Assembly: GCF_027923845.1 (NCBI RefSeq) | Contig: NZ_AP026933.1 | Coordinates: 1,364,001-1,428,000 of the forward strand | From: Spiroplasma ixodetis | GTDB taxonomy: Bacteria > Bacillota_I > Bacilli_A > Mycoplasmatales > VBWQ01 | DNA length: 64,000 nucleotides | Direction of reading: 5' to 3' | Notes under the pieces: model-generated | Database searches by the model: none | What the model saw: only the letters and a program-made list of their open reading frames with translations | What the model was told of the DNA's origin: nothing | Program-made: the position numbers and the translations under genes | In this document: piece after piece, positions 19,784 to 30,695 of the stretch | How positions within the stretch are numbered: the stretch's first letter is position 1 | Layout: the number at the start of each line of letters is the position of its first letter

Positions 19784-20983
19784 TTAATTATTTTTTTCTA
19801 TTTTAAGAATATTATTTTTGATTTCTTCAATTTCTTCAATATCAGTTATTCTATTAAATAAGTGAAAAAGCATATAGTTTAATTCTTTTGGTTTATGAAA
19901 GTGTTTTTTAAAAAATATTATTGTTTCATCAATAGTTGCCATTAGCATTACTGCTTGTTTGGTGTTAATGCTATTATTTTGTAATGGTATACGAACAAGT
20001 GTTGGCAACTGACTAACAAACATGTAGTCTTCTAAAGATTTTTCTTTTTGTGTATAATAGAAAATTTGAAAAGCACTAATTTTAGCACCAATTGTTTTAA
20101 TAGCATTTTTTACTGCTGTAACTTGTGAATTAAGCATATTTTTGATTAATAAGGTAATAAAGATGGTAATTGTTCCAATTGGTAAAATAATTGATAAAAT
20201 TAAGTCTAAGTTAACATTAAACTTTTGAGCAAATATTGATTTTAATAAAGTATAACCATTTTGGAATAAAATAACAGATAAAAATAAAGCAAAGTTTGGT
20301 GTTTTTCATCATTTATGCATAATTAATATTTCTGTTTTAATTTTTAAAATATATCAAAAGAAATAAGAAGTTAATACCAAGATAATACCATAAATTAATA
20401 CAATGATAGTTGTTAGAAAATTGAAAAAACTAAAAACAATAGCTAAATTAACTGTAAAACCTAGATACATTTTAATATCATAAATTGGATAATCATTTGC
20501 AAATTGAGTTGTTAAACCATATTTTCTTTGAAATGCTCGACGACGATAAAGTTTAATGATTATAATAATATAAAAAAGTAAAGCAATTAAAGCGATTAAA
20601 ATTGTAATAAAGATATATGAATAAGCAGTATTAATACTATTTAAACGTTGTGTTCATGCACTTCCTCAGTCACTTATTGGTGCATCATCATGTTGAGTAA
20701 AAATAAATGACATTAATGAAAAATCAATTAATGGATAATAAATAGCCATTAATTTTTTATAGAAAGGAGTTTTGTCACTTTCTTGTTTTGCGTTAGCAAT
20801 TTGTTCTAGTAGTTCTTTAACATTATTTTCTTTATCAATTCTTGTTCTTTCATTTAAAAATAAGACTAATGCAGTAATTAGTAATGTAATAAATATTATT
20901 CAAAAAAATAATAAAACAAAATATTGCCCTCCCAAAAAATTATGCGGTCGTAATTTTTTAAATTGAATTTTTTGTACTTCCAA
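19784..20983 (-). CDS. Multipass membrane protein, unknown function
   Basis: A 399-residue frame with several TGA (Trp) codons. The start is TTG 20983, eight bases after GGAGGG; no ATG fits. Predicted helices lie near residues 20-42, about 115-140, 180-200, 203-225, 240-262 and 265-285. A cytoplasmic, charged C-terminal domain of about 110 residues (KNAIKTIGAKISAFQIF... DIEEIEEIKNNILKIEKNN) follows. No family is recognised. 20984-21118 appears to hold only its upstream region. Confidence 0.75.
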
Positions 20984-21118
20984 AATTTATTCCCTCCCCC
21001 AAAAAAAATATTTTTTAAAATCGCTTACTTAAATTATAGCACTAATTAAAAATTCACTTATTAATTGGTAAAATTTACTAATTGTTAAATTAAATTTAAA
21101 AATTAATTATATAATTAA

Positions 21119-22057
21119 CGGACTTCTCCCCACATGTACTTGTGGAGGGAATAATGAAACTGAATGAATTCAACAATGCTTTTCAAACTGAACAGCAATG
21201 TCTTGCATATATAGCAAATTTGAAAGAAAACAAATGTATTAGGTGTTTTAATTTTAATTTGAATACTTCTGATTTAAAAAGAATGAGATGTTTAAAATGT
21301 AATCAAACATTTAGCATTCTCACAGGCACCATATTTTCAAGGTCACAAACATCTTTAACATCTTGGTTTTATCTTATCTTTAGATGAATAAACACCAAAC
21401 ATGGAATTCCATCAACAGATATTGCAAAAGAATTGGGAGTGACTTTGAAAACTGCTTGAAGAATGACTCATAAAATCAGAACACGTATTGCAAAACAAAA
21501 ACCTCAATTTATTGTTGAAGGTACAGTGCAAATTGATGAAATGTATCTTTCACATATGGGTTTTAAAAAACAAGGAAGATCCTTGGTGAATAAAACCTTG
21601 ATTGTTGGCATTTATCAAAAAACAACCAATAATTTAATTGTGAAAGTATTGAAAAACGCAAAGAGTAAAAATCTTTTGCAGTTTGCAAAAAACCACATTT
21701 CTTCAAAATGTCTTGTATATACTGATTCTTGAAAAGGATATTGCGATTTTAAATCAGTTTTCACTAAGCATGAAACAGTTAACCATCAAGATGGCTATGT
21801 TTCAAAAATTGGTGTAAATACCAACCAAATTGAATCAGTTTGAAAACATATAAGAAGAACATTTAAAACAGATATCAAAGTTGCAAAACATCATGTTCAT
21901 TTATATGCTAAAGAAGCTGCATATAAATTCAACAAGATACCTAGTTTTGAAACTGTAATTCTATGTTTGATTTAAAAATGTGGGGAGAAGTCCGTAGATA
22001 GGCTTTTCTCAGCATTTATGTGATAAAATTAAAATAGTACATAAAGGGAGAAAAGCC
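21119..22057 (+). mobile_element. ISB copy 7, intact reference copy
   Basis: A 939-bp element with TSD ATAATTAA at 21111-21118 and 22058-22065, which fixes both outer ends: CGGACTTCTCC at the left and GGGAGAAAAGCC at the right. Confidence 0.95.
21154..21975 (+). CDS. IS1595-family transposase, type 1
   Basis: A complete 273-residue frame with the zinc ribbon and all catalytic motifs. The SD GGAGGG is 4 bases before ATG 21154 and can pair with the CTCCCC of the element's left end. Confidence 0.92.
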
Positions 22058-22097
22058 ATAATTAATTTAAAATATTATTTATATTTAAGGAGAAAAC

Positions 22098-22541
22098 ATG
22101 AAAATTGAAATAGTTAATAATATTGAAATGTTAGAACAAGCATTTTTGATTAGAAAAAAAGTTTTTGTTAATGAGCAAAAGGTTCCTTTTGAAGAAGAAA
22201 TTGATCAATTTGAAGATGTATCGATTCACTTTTTAGTTTTTGATGATCATAATAAACCAATAGCTACTAGTAGAATGCGAAAAGTTGAAGATATTGTAAA
22301 GATTGAAAGAGTGTGTATATTGCAAGAATATCGTAAATTGGGTATTGGTAAAAAATTAATGGAATTTATGGAAAAAGTTGCAATTAAAAATCAATTTAAA
22401 GTTATATCTCTTTATGCCCAAATTCAAGCACTAAATTTTTATAAAAATTTGGGTTATAAAGTTTGTTCTGAAATATTTTTGGACGCTGGTATTAAACATT
22501 GTAAAATGGAGAAAAAAATATATAATGAAGGTAAATTTTAA
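22098..22541 (+). CDS. GNAT acetyltransferase, YjcF/ElaA-like
   Basis: A 147-residue protein from ATG 22098, with AAGGAG upstream. The N terminus FLIRKKVFVNEQKVPFEEEID is the hallmark of YjcF-type GNATs, followed by HFLVFDDHNKPIATSRMRK and the acetyl-CoA pyrophosphate loop in LQEYRKLGIGKKLMEF (R/Q-x-x-G-x-G/A type). The substrate is unknown. It transfers acetyl groups from acetyl-CoA to a small molecule or protein. It is transcribed away from ISB copy 7, whose end lies 40 bases upstream. Confidence 0.85.
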   Translation: MKIEIVNNIEMLEQAFLIRKKVFVNEQKVPFEEEIDQFEDVSIHFLVFDDHNKPIATSRMRKVEDIVKIERVCILQEYRKLGIGKKLMEFMEKVAIKNQFKVISLYAQIQALNFYKNLGYKVCSEIFLDAGIKHCKMEKKIYNEGKF

Positions 22542-22594
22542 AAAATAATATTTTAAATACATTGTTTTTAAAAAAACAATGAAAGGAAAAGAAT

Positions 22595-24565
22595 ATGTTT
22601 GAGTGAGTTAGAGAAATATTTGGAATAAATATAAATATTAATAACAAAGAAGCAAAAATGATAGATGCTATTAAAAATAAAAAGTTAGATGTAGTTAATA
22701 AAATATTAAAATATGATATTAATATTGATTATATTGATAGAACTGGTTATACGCCTTTAATGTGGGCCGCTGAAAAAGGTTATCTAGAAATAGTTAATGT
22801 TTTATTAGAACATAATGCTAATATTAATTACATATCTGTAAATGGTAATACTGCTTTAATCTTAGCTGCTAAAAAAAAATATACAAAAATAGTTAATCTG
22901 TTATTAGAACATAATGCTAATGTTAGTTGTGAGGATCAATTTGGTAATACTGCTTTAATTTTAAGTACTGAAAATGGAAATTTGGAAATAGTTAAAACTT
23001 TATTAACACTTAATGTTAATGTTAATTATGAAAATCGATATGGCGAAACTGCTTTGTTAGTGGCTGCTAAAAATGGATATACAGAAATAGTTAATGATTT
23101 ACTAGCAAATGGCGCTAATATTAATCATGTCTCTATAAATGGTAATACTGCTTTAATATTAGCAATTAAATCTAATTATTTAGAAATAGCTAATGCCTTA
23201 TTAACAAATTATCCTAATGTTAATAGAAAAAATATGTTTGGTTATATGCCTTTAATGTGGGCTGCGAGGAATGGTCATTTAGAAATAGTCAGAACTTTAT
23301 TAGAATTGGGAGCTAATGTTAATTGTATAAATGAAAATGGTGATACGCCTTTAATGTGGGCTGCGAGGAATGGTCATTTAGAAGTAGTTAATTTGTTATT
23401 AAATAAAGGTGCAAATGTTTATTCTATAACAAAAATTTGTGGTTATACTGCTTTAATTGCTGCAGCTGGTAGAGGTCATTTAGATGTAGTTAATACTTTA
23501 ATCAAAAATGGCGCTAATGTTAATCATGTAACTATTGATGGTTTGAGTGCTTTAATGTGAGCTGCTGAAAAAGGTCATTTAGAAATAGTTAATACTTTAA
23601 TCAAAAATGGCGCTAATGTTAATCATGAAAATATAATTGAAGAAACCGCTTTAATTGTTGCTGCTAAAAATGGACATTTGGATATAGTTAAAACTTTATT
23701 AATAAATAGTGCAAATGTTAATTTTATAAACGAAAAAGGTTGCAATGCTTTAATGTGAGCTGCTAAAAATGGACATTTGGATATAGTTAAAACTTTATTA
23801 GCACATAATGCTAATATTGATGATGTAGATGTAAATGGCAATACTGCTTTATTATTTGCAACCAAATATAATCATTGACAGATAAAAAAGATAATTATTG
23901 AAGTAAATAGTTTAAAAAGAGAAAATTTATTAAATGTTAAAAAAATGATAAATAAAATGAATATTATTTTTATTAAAAATAAAGAAAGAATTTATTCAAA
24001 AAAAATAGAAAGAAAATTTATTAAAATATTGCAAAATTATGAAGATTATATTAATAAAAAAACCAAAAATATTGATGGACAACTAAATCTTTTTTTTAAA
24101 AAAGAATTTATTAATAGTCTAAAATTTGAAGAGGAAAATTATTCATTATTGCATATAGCAGTATTAAATGATTGACAAAAATTAGTAACTTATTTAGTAA
24201 CAAAATGACCGGTTGATATTGATTATAAAGATAGTTCGGGGAATTCGGCATGAAATCATGCTTGTATGTTACTAAAAAAAGAAAATGCTTTAGCAATTAA
24301 ATCAAAAGTTCAAATAAATGAAGAAGATAAAATATTTTTAGAAAAAAATATTGATTTATTATCAAGAAAAGAATCTTGTTTTATTAAACCTTTAAATAAA
24401 AAAGATAAAAATGCTAATAAAAATAGATTTAACATTATAAATTATTATTATGATGTAGATGAAGTTGCTATTGATGCTTTTGATTATTTTAAAAATAACA
24501 TAAATTTAATTGAAGATGATAATGCTTTTTTAACAATTAATAATAAACAAACTTTACAAATATAA
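22595..24565 (+). CDS. Large ankyrin-repeat protein
   Basis: 656 residues if TGA is read as Trp. ATG 22595 follows GAAAGGAAAAG. After a short N-terminal segment (MFEWVREIFG) come about 13 ankyrin repeats between residues 20 and 430, with consensus G-x-T-A/P-L-x-x-A-A-x-x-G-H-x-x-I/V-V. A Lys-rich helical linker follows. A C-terminal region contains two more ankyrin-like units (NYSLLHIAVLND, SSGNSAWNHACMLL) and an acidic end. No signal peptide or membrane helix is visible. Several Trp codons here are TGG, rare elsewhere in the window. Ankyrin proteins in insect-associated Spiroplasma can be host-directed effectors; that role is only a possibility here. Confidence 0.85.
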
Positions 24566-24702
24566 AGGTAATTTTCATTTAATTATACAGATTAAATTTT
24601 AAGTAAACACTCAAATCATAATAAAATAATAATTAATGTAATATAACAAAAATTATATATAATAGGTATAGTAAAAAAGATTTAAAGATTGAGGAGAAAA
24701 AT

Positions 24703-25011
24703 ATGAATATTATAAAATCGGTATTAAGATTAATGTCGGCAGTTGCTTTAACTACAGTTAGCACAAGCTCAGTTATTGCATGTGATAATCAAGATTTCGA
24801 AGAAAATTTATTAAATGCAAAAGTTTCACAAGGTTTAAAATTGACTAATGCTACTGGTGAAGGATTATTATTGCCTACTATTAATATTGATGAAAATGAT
24901 AAATCACAAGTAACTTGAAAAATCAATACAACTAATATTAAGGTAATAAATTTGATTAAAAATGATAAAAAAGCTAAAGATGAAGAAAGTTTTCAATTTG
25001 CAAAATTGTAA
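24703..25011 (+). pseudogene. Lipoprotein gene truncated by ISE
   Basis: The N terminus MNIIKSVLRLMSAVALTTV...SSVIAC is a typical Spiroplasma lipoprotein signal with lipobox-type Ala-Cys at about residue 27. GAGGAG lies upstream. About 98 native residues remain; the final AKL-stop is encoded by the ISE end at 25000. The remainder of the gene is not found next to the other end of ISE. Confidence 0.7.
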
Positions 25012-25139
25012 AGGTAAGTGCAACTAAATTATTTTTCTATTCAAATATTCGATTGGTGAAAGATAATTTAGTATTTTTCTGGGTCTTTGGTTTAAAGACA
25101 ATATAAATTTATGAACTTCATTTTTATTAGTTTTTGAAA
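25000..25139 (-). mobile_element. 140-bp ISE end fragment in tandem with ISE copy 2
   Basis: The sequence GCAAAATTGTAAAGG... repeats the first 140 bases of ISE and is followed directly by another complete ISE end at 25140. Confidence 0.85.
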
Positions 25140-25318
25140 GCAAAATTGTAAAGGTAAGTGCAACTAAATTATTTTTCTATTCAAATATTCGATTGGTGAA
25201 AGATAATTTAGTATTTTTCTGGGTCTTTGGTTTAAAGACAATATAAATTTATGAACTTCATTTTTATTAGTTTTTGAAAAAATAAATTTTTTAGGAAATT
25301 TTTCTCTTGGATGGGTTA

Positions 25319-26181
25319 GAACCTGTTTAGAATCTTTTAGAAAATAAGGTAAAATTACTATATATTTTAAAATAAGAGGTATATATGCATAAAAATTATC
25401 CAAGTCATGTTACTAAAGAACAATTTGAGAACATAAAATCAACTTTAGAAAACAGCAAAAAGAAAACAAAACCAAGAAATTTAGATTTATATGAAGTGTT
25501 TTGTGCAGTTTTATATGTATTAAAAAGTGGTTGTCAATGAAGAATGTTACCAAAAAATTTTCCAAAATGACAAACTGTATATTATTATTTCCAAATTTGA
25601 AGTAAAAACAATGATAAAGAACCTAGTGTATTGCAATTAATTTTAAAAAAATTAGTTAAAAAGATTCGTATTAAGAATCATCGAAAAGAAAAAACTAGTT
25701 TTTGTATAATTGATTCGCAAAGTGTTAAAAATACAGATACTACTGAAAATAAAGGTTATGATGCTGGTAAAAAGATTTCAGGAATAAAACGTCATATTGC
25801 AGTTGATACGCAAGGTTTACCACATGCAATTTACATAACTACAGCAGAAAAAACAGATCGTAATAGTGCTATCATAATGATTAAAAGTGAAAAAGAAAAT
25901 CTTTCTACAGTTCAAAAAATAATAGTAGATGCTGGCTATACTGGTGAAAAATTTGCTTCTGCAATCAAAACAATCATAAATGCAAATGTTGAAGTTGTAA
26001 AACGTAATGAATTACATTCTTTTGTAGTACTACCAAAAAGATGAGTTGTAGAACGAAGCTTTGCATGATTAGAAAAATGCAGAAGATTATGAAAAAATTG
26101 TGAAAGAAAACTAAATACTAGTTTACAAATGGTTGTTCTGTCCTTTATTTCAATTTTATTAAAAAGATTCTAAACAGGTTC
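25319..26181 (+). mobile_element. ISC copy 3, intact
   Basis: An 863-bp element with TSD TTA at 25316-25318 and 26182-26184, inserted in the terminal repeat of ISD. Confidence 0.93.
25385..26173 (+). CDS. IS5-family transposase, ISC
   Basis: A complete 262-residue frame from ATG 25385 (MHKNYPSHVTKEQFENI); AGAGG lies upstream. All catalytic motifs are present. Confidence 0.92.
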
Positions 26182-26249
26182 TTACACTTTATTGGACACT
26201 AATTACGTAGACAAGTGAACAAATTTGTTAAAAGAAAGGAACTATAATT

Positions 26250-26528
26250 ATGACCAATATTAACTCATATACCGACGAATTTAAAAAGCAAATAGTAGCT
26301 TTATATCAAAGTGGTAAGTCAGTGTCTTGTCTTGCTAAAGAATATAATGTTACAAAAGCAGCTACTTATAAATGAATTAAGCAATTTACTAATTCAGGTA
26401 GTTTTAAAATTAAAAATAATCTTTCAGATTTAGAAAAACAATTAATTCAAGCAAATAAAGAATTAAAACAGTTACGAATGGAAAATGATATTTTAAAGCA
26501 AGCAGCACTAATAATAGGCAGAAAATAG
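26250..26528 (+). CDS. IS3-family OrfA, ISD
   Basis: A 92-residue HTH and coiled-coil protein from ATG 26250 behind AAAGGAAC. Its sequence (NLSDLEKQLIQANKELKQL) differs from copy 1 ([17 protein letters not shown]), so two ISD lineages are present. Confidence 0.87.
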
Positions 26529-26569
26529 AAATTATTACTAAAAATAAAGTTAAATATAAAATTCGCACA

Positions 26570-27365
26570 ATGTGTCGTTTTTTAAAACTCTCTAAATCAA
26601 CATATTATTTTAATTTAAAGAAAAAGAAAAAAATCAAAATAATATTTATGATGAAGCTGTTATTAGTGCTTTTAAAGAAAATAAAGAAGTTTATGGTACT
26701 AGAAGATTAAAAGTCATACTAGCAAACCAAGAAATTTATTTATCACGCAGAAAAATTAAAAAAATTATGAATAAGCATAATTTAATATCAAAATACACTA
26801 AATTATCATTCAAAAATCATCATAATAAAGTCAATGATAGTCAAATTACCAATCTTGTTAATAGAGACTTTAATAATAGAATTAAAAATGAAGTTATTGT
26901 CAGTGATTTAACTTATGTTCAAGTTAATGGTAAATGAAACTATATTTGCCTATTAGTAGACCTGTACAACCGCGAAATTATTGGACATAGTGTTGGAGTT
27001 AAAAAGATGCATCATTAGTACATCAAGCATTTATGCACTCAAATCGCTGTTTAAAAGATATTCAAATATTTCATAGCGATCGCGGTAATGAATTCAATAA
27101 TAAAACTATTGATAAACTTTTATTAGCATTCAATATTACCCGTTCTTTAAGCAAAAAAGGATGTCCTTATGACAATGCTGTTGCTGAAGCAACTTTTAAA
27201 ACTTTCAAAACAGAGTTTATTAATGATAAAAATTTTACATCATTAATCCAATTAAAATTAGAATTATTTGATTACATAAATTGATATAACAACATAAGAA
27301 TTCACAGCACTCTAAACTACCTAACTCCCGTTAAATATCATGAACAAATGTCTACCAAAAAATAG
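26570..27365 (+). pseudogene. IS3-family OrfB transposase, two frameshifts
   Basis: One A is missing near 26625 in the LKKKEK block and another near 27005 (GVKK-DASLV). The rest, including VSDLTYVQV, FHSDRGNEF and AVAEATFKTFK, is conserved. Both lesions are in A runs. Confidence 0.85.
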
Positions 27366-28848
27366 TCCTAAAAAGGGTTGCCATTCCATCTAATTAAACC
27401 ATTAGTATTTTCATTAGTACCTCTTTGTCAAGGTGAATATGGATTTGCAAAATAAATTTTCACATCTAACTTTTTTTCAAGTTGTTGTCAATTTGCAAAT
27501 TCTTTACCACGATCAAAAGTAATAGTTTTAACAATATTTTTAGGAAGAATTGATAAATAATGAATGATATTTTTATTAATAACTTTAGTAGTTTTGTTTT
27601 TAACGGAAATGTTTAGTAATCTGTGTAACTTACAAAAATAACTATGTTTAATTAATTCTAGTAAATATAATTAAATGACTAGAAAGAGTGAGTTACAGAT
27701 GGCTAAAAAAGATAACTTTAATAATAATGATCCAATATCAAAAGCAGTAGATTTATTACTAGAAAATACTGAAGATTTAACAACAGTTTTTAAACCTGGC
27801 GGTTTATATAAAGAATTAACAAAAAGATTAGTTGAAAAAATGTTGAATTCTGAAATGCAAAATTATTTAGGATATGAAAAAAATCAACATAGTACTACTG
27901 AAAATGCTCGTAATGGTACAAGTTCAAAAAAATTAATAACTCAACAAGGTAAAATTGAAATTGATGTACCAAGAGATCGCAATAGTAATTTTACTCCTGT
28001 AATAGTTCCTAAAAGGCAAAGAAGATTTGATGGTTTTGATCAACAAGTTCTTTCCTTGTATGCAAAAGGAATGACATTATCTGACATTAGAATGCAGTTG
28101 CAAGAGTTATATCATGGTGCTGATATTAGTGAAAGTGTTATTAGTCAAATTACTGATGATGTTATTGATGATGTTAAAGCATGACAAAATCGACCATTAG
28201 AAAGTATTTATCCTATTGTTTATTTTGATTGTATAGTAGTTAAAGTACGACAAGATAAACGGATTATTAACAAATCAGTTTATATAGCATTAGGAGTTGA
28301 TTTAGAAGGCAAAAAAGATGTTTTAGGATTATGAATTAGTGAAAATGAAGGTTCTAAGTTTTGATTATCTAATTTCACAGAAATGAAAAATCGTGGCTTA
28401 AATGATATTCTTATTGCTTGTAGTGATAATTTAACAGGCATGTCAGAAGCAATACAATCAGTTTATCCTAAAACAGAACATCAATTATGCATTGTTCATC
28501 AAATTAGAAATAGTTTAAAATATGTTTCATACAAACATCGAAAAGGTCTAGTTGCAGATTTAAAACCAATTTATAGTGCATGTAGTGAAGAACAAGCAAT
28601 GCAAGCTTTAGAATCGTTTGAAAGTAAATGAAATAAACAATATCCTCAAATTACTAAATCTTGATATAAAAATTGAGATAATTTAATGGTTTTTATTAGT
28701 TATCCAGTAGAAATCAAAAGAGTGATTTATACTACAAATGCTATTGAATCTGTTAATAGTCAATTACGAAAAATCATCAGAAATAAAAAAGTTTTTCCTA
28801 ATGATATGGCAGTTTTCAAAATATTTTACTTGGCAATTGAAAATATAA

Positions 28849-29711
28849 GAACCTGTTTAGAATCTTTTAGAAAATAAGGCAAAATTACTATATATTTTAA
28901 AATAAGAGGTATATATGCATAAAAATTATCCAAGTCATGTTACTAAAGAACAATTTGAGAACATAAAATCAACTTTAGAAAACAGCAAAAAGAAAACAAA
29001 ACCAAGAAATTTAGATTTATATGAAGTGTTTTGTGCAGTTTTATATGTATTAAAAAGTGGTTGTCAATGAAGAATGTTACCAAAAAATTTTCCAAAATGA
29101 CAAACTGTATATTAATATTTCCAAATTTGAAGTAAAAACAATGATAAAGAACCTAGTGTATTGCAATTAATTTTAAAAAAATTAGTTAAAAAGATTCGTA
29201 TTAAGAATCATCGAAAAGAAAAAACTAGTTTTTGTATAATTGATTCGCAAAGTGTTAAAAATACAGATACTACTGAAAATAAAGGTTATGATGCTGGTAA
29301 AAAGATTTCAGGAATAAAACGTCATATTGCAGTTGATACGCAAGGTTTACCACATGCAATTTACATAACTACAGCAGAAAAAACAGATCGTAATAGTGCT
29401 ATCATAATGATTAAAAGTGAAAAAGAAAATCTTTCTACAGTTCAAAAAATAATAGTAGATGCTGGCTATACTGGTGAAAAATTTGCTTCTGCAATCAAAA
29501 CAATCATAAATGCAAATGTTGAAGTTGTAAAACGTAATGAATTACATTCTTTTGTAGTACTACCAAAAAGATGAGTTGTAGAACGAAGCTTTGCATGATT
29601 AGAAAAATGCAGAAGATTATGAAAAAATTGTGAAAGAAAACTAAATACTAGTTTACAAATGGTTGTTCTGTCCTTTATTTCAATTTTATTAAAAAGATTC
29701 TAAACAGGTTC
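28849..29711 (+). mobile_element. ISC copy 4
   Basis: An 863-bp element with TSD TAA at 28846-28848 and 29712-29714. Confidence 0.93.
28915..29703 (+). pseudogene. IS5-family transposase with a nonsense codon
   Basis: The codon for a Tyr in the TVYYYFQIW stretch is TAA at 29113-29115. The remainder, including the DDE residues, is unchanged. Confidence 0.88.
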
Positions 29712-30551
29712 TAACAAAAAAATGAACATTGCCTATTCAAAATTGAAATACAGCAATTGCTCATTTTATGATAAAATTTGAAGACAGAATTAATCTAAAT
29801 TAGTAACTTTGTAAAACAAAGATACACAGATTATTAAAAAGCCTCTTTTTAACTAACATTGCTAAAGTAAATCGTAATACTCTTTCAACTAAAGTTATTA
29901 AACATGATTTACTTTTACCTCTTGATGATACTATAGTATCTCCTTCTCAATGACCAAGAGTTATGCGATCATTAACATTATTATCTCGTTCTTTAATTGA
30001 TTTACCATTAAATTTACCACGATTTTCTTGAGATCTTCGTTTTTTACCTTTTCTTCTTAAATTTTTACTAGTAACTTTATCAAATAATCCAGAATAAATT
30101 CAATTGTAAATTGTTTTAAAGCTGATAGCTCATTGTTTATGAAAATTTTTAATTCTGCCATAAATTTGTTCAGGTGATCAGCCCAATAATAGTTTTTGTT
30201 GTATATATTTGACTAAATCTTTATATTTAAACTTATGAAAAATAATATGTGATTTTTTTCTATTTACAGCTTTATTTTGTGCAATTAATGAAAAATAATG
30301 ATCATTATCTTTATTTCTATTAACTTCTCGAATAATAGTACTAATACTTCGATTAAGATTTTTAGCTATTTCACTAATTTTAACTTTAAATTTCAATTGA
30401 TTCTCAATATAAATTCTTTCATCTATCCCAATATGTTTATAACTCATATAAAAACTCCTTACTTTTTCTAAACTAAATTTAGCATTATGAAATTTTTATA
30501 TGAGAATTTTTTGCAATTTTATTTACTTGCACTTACAAGTATAATTCAGCA

Positions 30552-30673
30552 TTATTTTGATTAATAGTAGTATCTTTAATTGGAAATCATGTTTCATATT
30601 CACCAATTTCTAATAACATACCTTTAGTTGTTTCTCTAACTTTATTTTTAATATCTAAATTAACATTAATCAT
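30552..30673 (-). pseudogene. N-terminal stump of a gene cut by ISE
   Basis: ATG 30673, behind AAAGGAT, gives MINVNLDIKNKVRETTKGML and continues to ETWFPIKDTTINQN before ISE copy 2 begins. The family is not recognised. Its 5' side was contiguous with the structured region at 31560-31867 before ISC copy 5 inserted, so it may belong to the same virus- or plasmid-derived segment. Confidence 0.4.
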
Positions 30674-30695
30674 TACGAATCCTTTCTACGTATAA

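Larger units (their letters stand above)
25308..27388 (+). mobile_element. ISD copy 2 (IS3), carrying ISC copy 3
   Basis: Flanked by the 3-bp TSD TCT within ISE. ISC copy 3 is inserted only ten bases from its left end. Confidence 0.9.
27675..29803 (+). pseudogene. IS256-family transposase split by ISC
   Basis: The frame from ATG 27675 is intact to residue about 391 (LAIENI), past all three catalytic residues, then ISC interrupts it. The short C terminus resumes after 29714 (KKWTLPIQNW). The truncated protein ends RTCLESFRK from ISC sequence. Confidence 0.87.
27605..29845 (+). mobile_element. ISA copy 4, carrying ISC copy 4
   Basis: TSD TTTTTAAC at 27597-27604 and 29846-29853. Length without ISC and its TSD is 1375 bp. 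Confidence 0.92.
25164..30447 (-). pseudogene. IS30-family transposase split by two insertions
   Basis: The N-terminal HTH starts at ATG 30447; WEGDTIV and TFDRGKEF lie at about 30000-29900 and 27400-27600. The Glu block and C terminus RKILNYLSPIEYLNRKII continue beyond ISD to TAG 25164-25166. It is inactive because of the insertions, not because of point mutations seen by eye. Confidence 0.82.
25140..30551 (-). mobile_element. ISE copy 2 (IS30), carrying ISD, ISC and ISA insertions
   Basis: The ends GCAAAATTG (25140) and TTCAGCA (30551) are intact. ISD copy 2 (25308-27388, TSD TCT) and ISA copy 4 (27605-29845, TSD TTTTTAAC) are inserted. Removing them leaves about 1080 bp. Confidence 0.88.

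Noticed and set aside
23623-23865. Minus-strand ORF within the ankyrin gene
   Set aside because: Its periodic sequence is the complement of the ankyrin repeats; the plus frame is clearly coding.
22706-23880. Possible CRISPR-like or tandem-repeat array
   Set aside because: The roughly 99-base periodicity is coding (33-residue ankyrin units), with divergent repeats and no spacers.
25164-25403. Apparent fusion ORF starting MDNFYAYIPLILKY
   Set aside because: It joins antisense ISC sequence to the C terminus of the interrupted IS30 transposase by chance.
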